This document shows, piece by piece, positions 5,521 to 5,802 of a stretch of DNA of 5,802 nt (position 1 is its first letter; every line of letters starts with the position of its first letter). The DNA is from Flavobacteriales bacterium. Its GTDB lineage: Bacteria > Bacteroidota > Bacteroidia > Flavobacteriales_D > Parvicellaceae. The position numbers and the translations under genes were made by a program. The DNA is taken from positions 1 through 5,802 of the forward strand of contig JALTUD010000339.1 in assembly GCA_027047735.1 (NCBI GenBank), in the 5' to 3' direction. Under the pieces are notes generated by a model, which ran no database searches, was not told the DNA's origin, and saw nothing but the letters and a program-made list of their open reading frames with translations.

Positions 5521-5802
5521 CTAATATTTAATACACCATAAAACAGAAACGTTTGTCGGACGAGTTTCTCCACCTCCGTACGAAGACGACGAAAAAGAGG
5601 AAATATCCACACTATGCGAATGATTTCCCGCACTACCGGAGTTAAAACTTGATATATCCACACTATGCGAATGACTTCCCGCCGAAGAACTATTAAAAGA
5701 AGGTATATTCACGCTATGTGAATGTGCTCCCGCAGACCCCGAAGTAAAAGCAGGGATATTGACACTATGACTATGGTAGCCATCAGTGGAAATACTATGG
5801 GT
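5521..5802 (-). CDS. C-terminal fragment of a phage tail-fibre / tail-collar-like protein with HSHSV repeats
   Basis: The frame is open to the window's right edge, so only the last 93 codons are visible; an internal GTG at 5712 is not the true start. Fragment residues 8-75 are four 17-residue units of the form G-x-HSHSV-[ND]-I-[PS]-x-F with Ser-rich ends. A partial motif (THSIS) precedes them. The end, GGGETRPTNVSVLWCIKY, resembles the C-termini of tail-collar and microcystin-dependent-protein-like fibres, which often finish with ETRP-x-N-hydrophobic and a CIKY/YIIK-like tail. HxH repeats in the T4 long tail fibre tip bind iron along a trimeric needle, so a metal-binding fibre tip is a reasonable inference. 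Whether it belongs to a prophage, a tailocin or a bacterial adhesin cannot be told. No other phage gene is visible. Confidence 0.65.
   Translation of the reverse strand, partial: THSISTDGYHSHSVNIPAFTSGSAGAHSHSVNIPSFNSSSAGSHSHSVDISSFNSGSAGNHSHSVDISSFSSSSYGGGETRPTNVSVLWCIKY
5578..5781 (-). repeat. Four tandem 51-bp repeats inside the fibre-like gene
   Basis: The four units run 5781-5731, 5730-5680, 5679-5629 and 5628-5578, each exactly 51 bp and encoding one 17-residue HSHSV unit. The last two units share the identical 21-bp block beginning at 5603 and 5654, while the first two are more diverged. This pattern suggests recent local duplication or gene conversion at the 3' end and possible copy-number variation between strains. 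Confidence 0.85.

Noticed and set aside
5430..5663. 77-codon minus-strand frame overlapping the fibre-like gene
   Set aside because: It is a shifted reading of the tandem repeats; the frame ending ETRP...CIKY is the recognisable one.
5521..5712. Independent 63-residue protein starting at GTG 5712
   Set aside because: The same frame and the same 17-residue repeats continue upstream to the window edge, so this is the tail of a longer gene.
5578..5781. CRISPR array suggested by regular 51-bp spacing
   Set aside because: There are no constant repeats with unique spacers; the period is a whole number of codons inside an open frame and the variation is mostly codon-compatible.

Overview
The window looks like chromosome from an AT-rich member of the Bacteroidota, most likely a flavobacterium. 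Three things point there: the protein style of the secretion genes, the absence of Shine-Dalgarno sequences before the starts, and a TAnnTTTG-type -7 promoter element before one small gene. The intergenic repeat vocabulary also resembles what I remember from flavobacterial genomes, but I could not run a taxonomic search.

All convincing genes lie on the minus strand, so the window reads right to left. At 5802-5521 is the 3' end of a gene whose start lies outside the window. It encodes a tail-fibre or tail-collar-like C-terminus with four 17-residue HSHSV repeats. After an 87-bp gap with a -7-like promoter element comes a 98-codon gene (5433-5137) for a small protein with a membrane or signal segment and a very acidic middle; I do not recognise it. 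Then follow 566 bp without a gene (5136-4571), packed with repeats: a weakly conserved two-copy repeat with a small hairpin, a compound two-hairpin element, and a 176-bp MITE-like foldback element with 18-bp perfect terminal inverted repeats and a 5-bp target duplication.

The main block, 4570-158, is a compact three-gene operon for a type I secretion-like tripartite exporter. It encodes an ABC transporter subunit without a C39 peptidase domain, an HlyD-type periplasmic adaptor, and a TolC-type outer-membrane channel. The genes are separated by 11 bp (ABC/HlyD) and overlap by 11 bp (HlyD/TolC). No substrate gene is recognisable. The ABC subunit is odd: its ATPase domain aligns end to end with the family, but Walker A Ser/Thr, the Q-loop Gln, the signature, the catalytic Glu, the D-loop Asp and the switch His all appear replaced.

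Downstream of the operon (157-1) is a second copy of the compound two-hairpin element in the opposite orientation. The exporter operon is therefore bracketed by inward-facing copies of one repeat family. The two copies share the linker and flanking sequence but have unrelated stem sequences.
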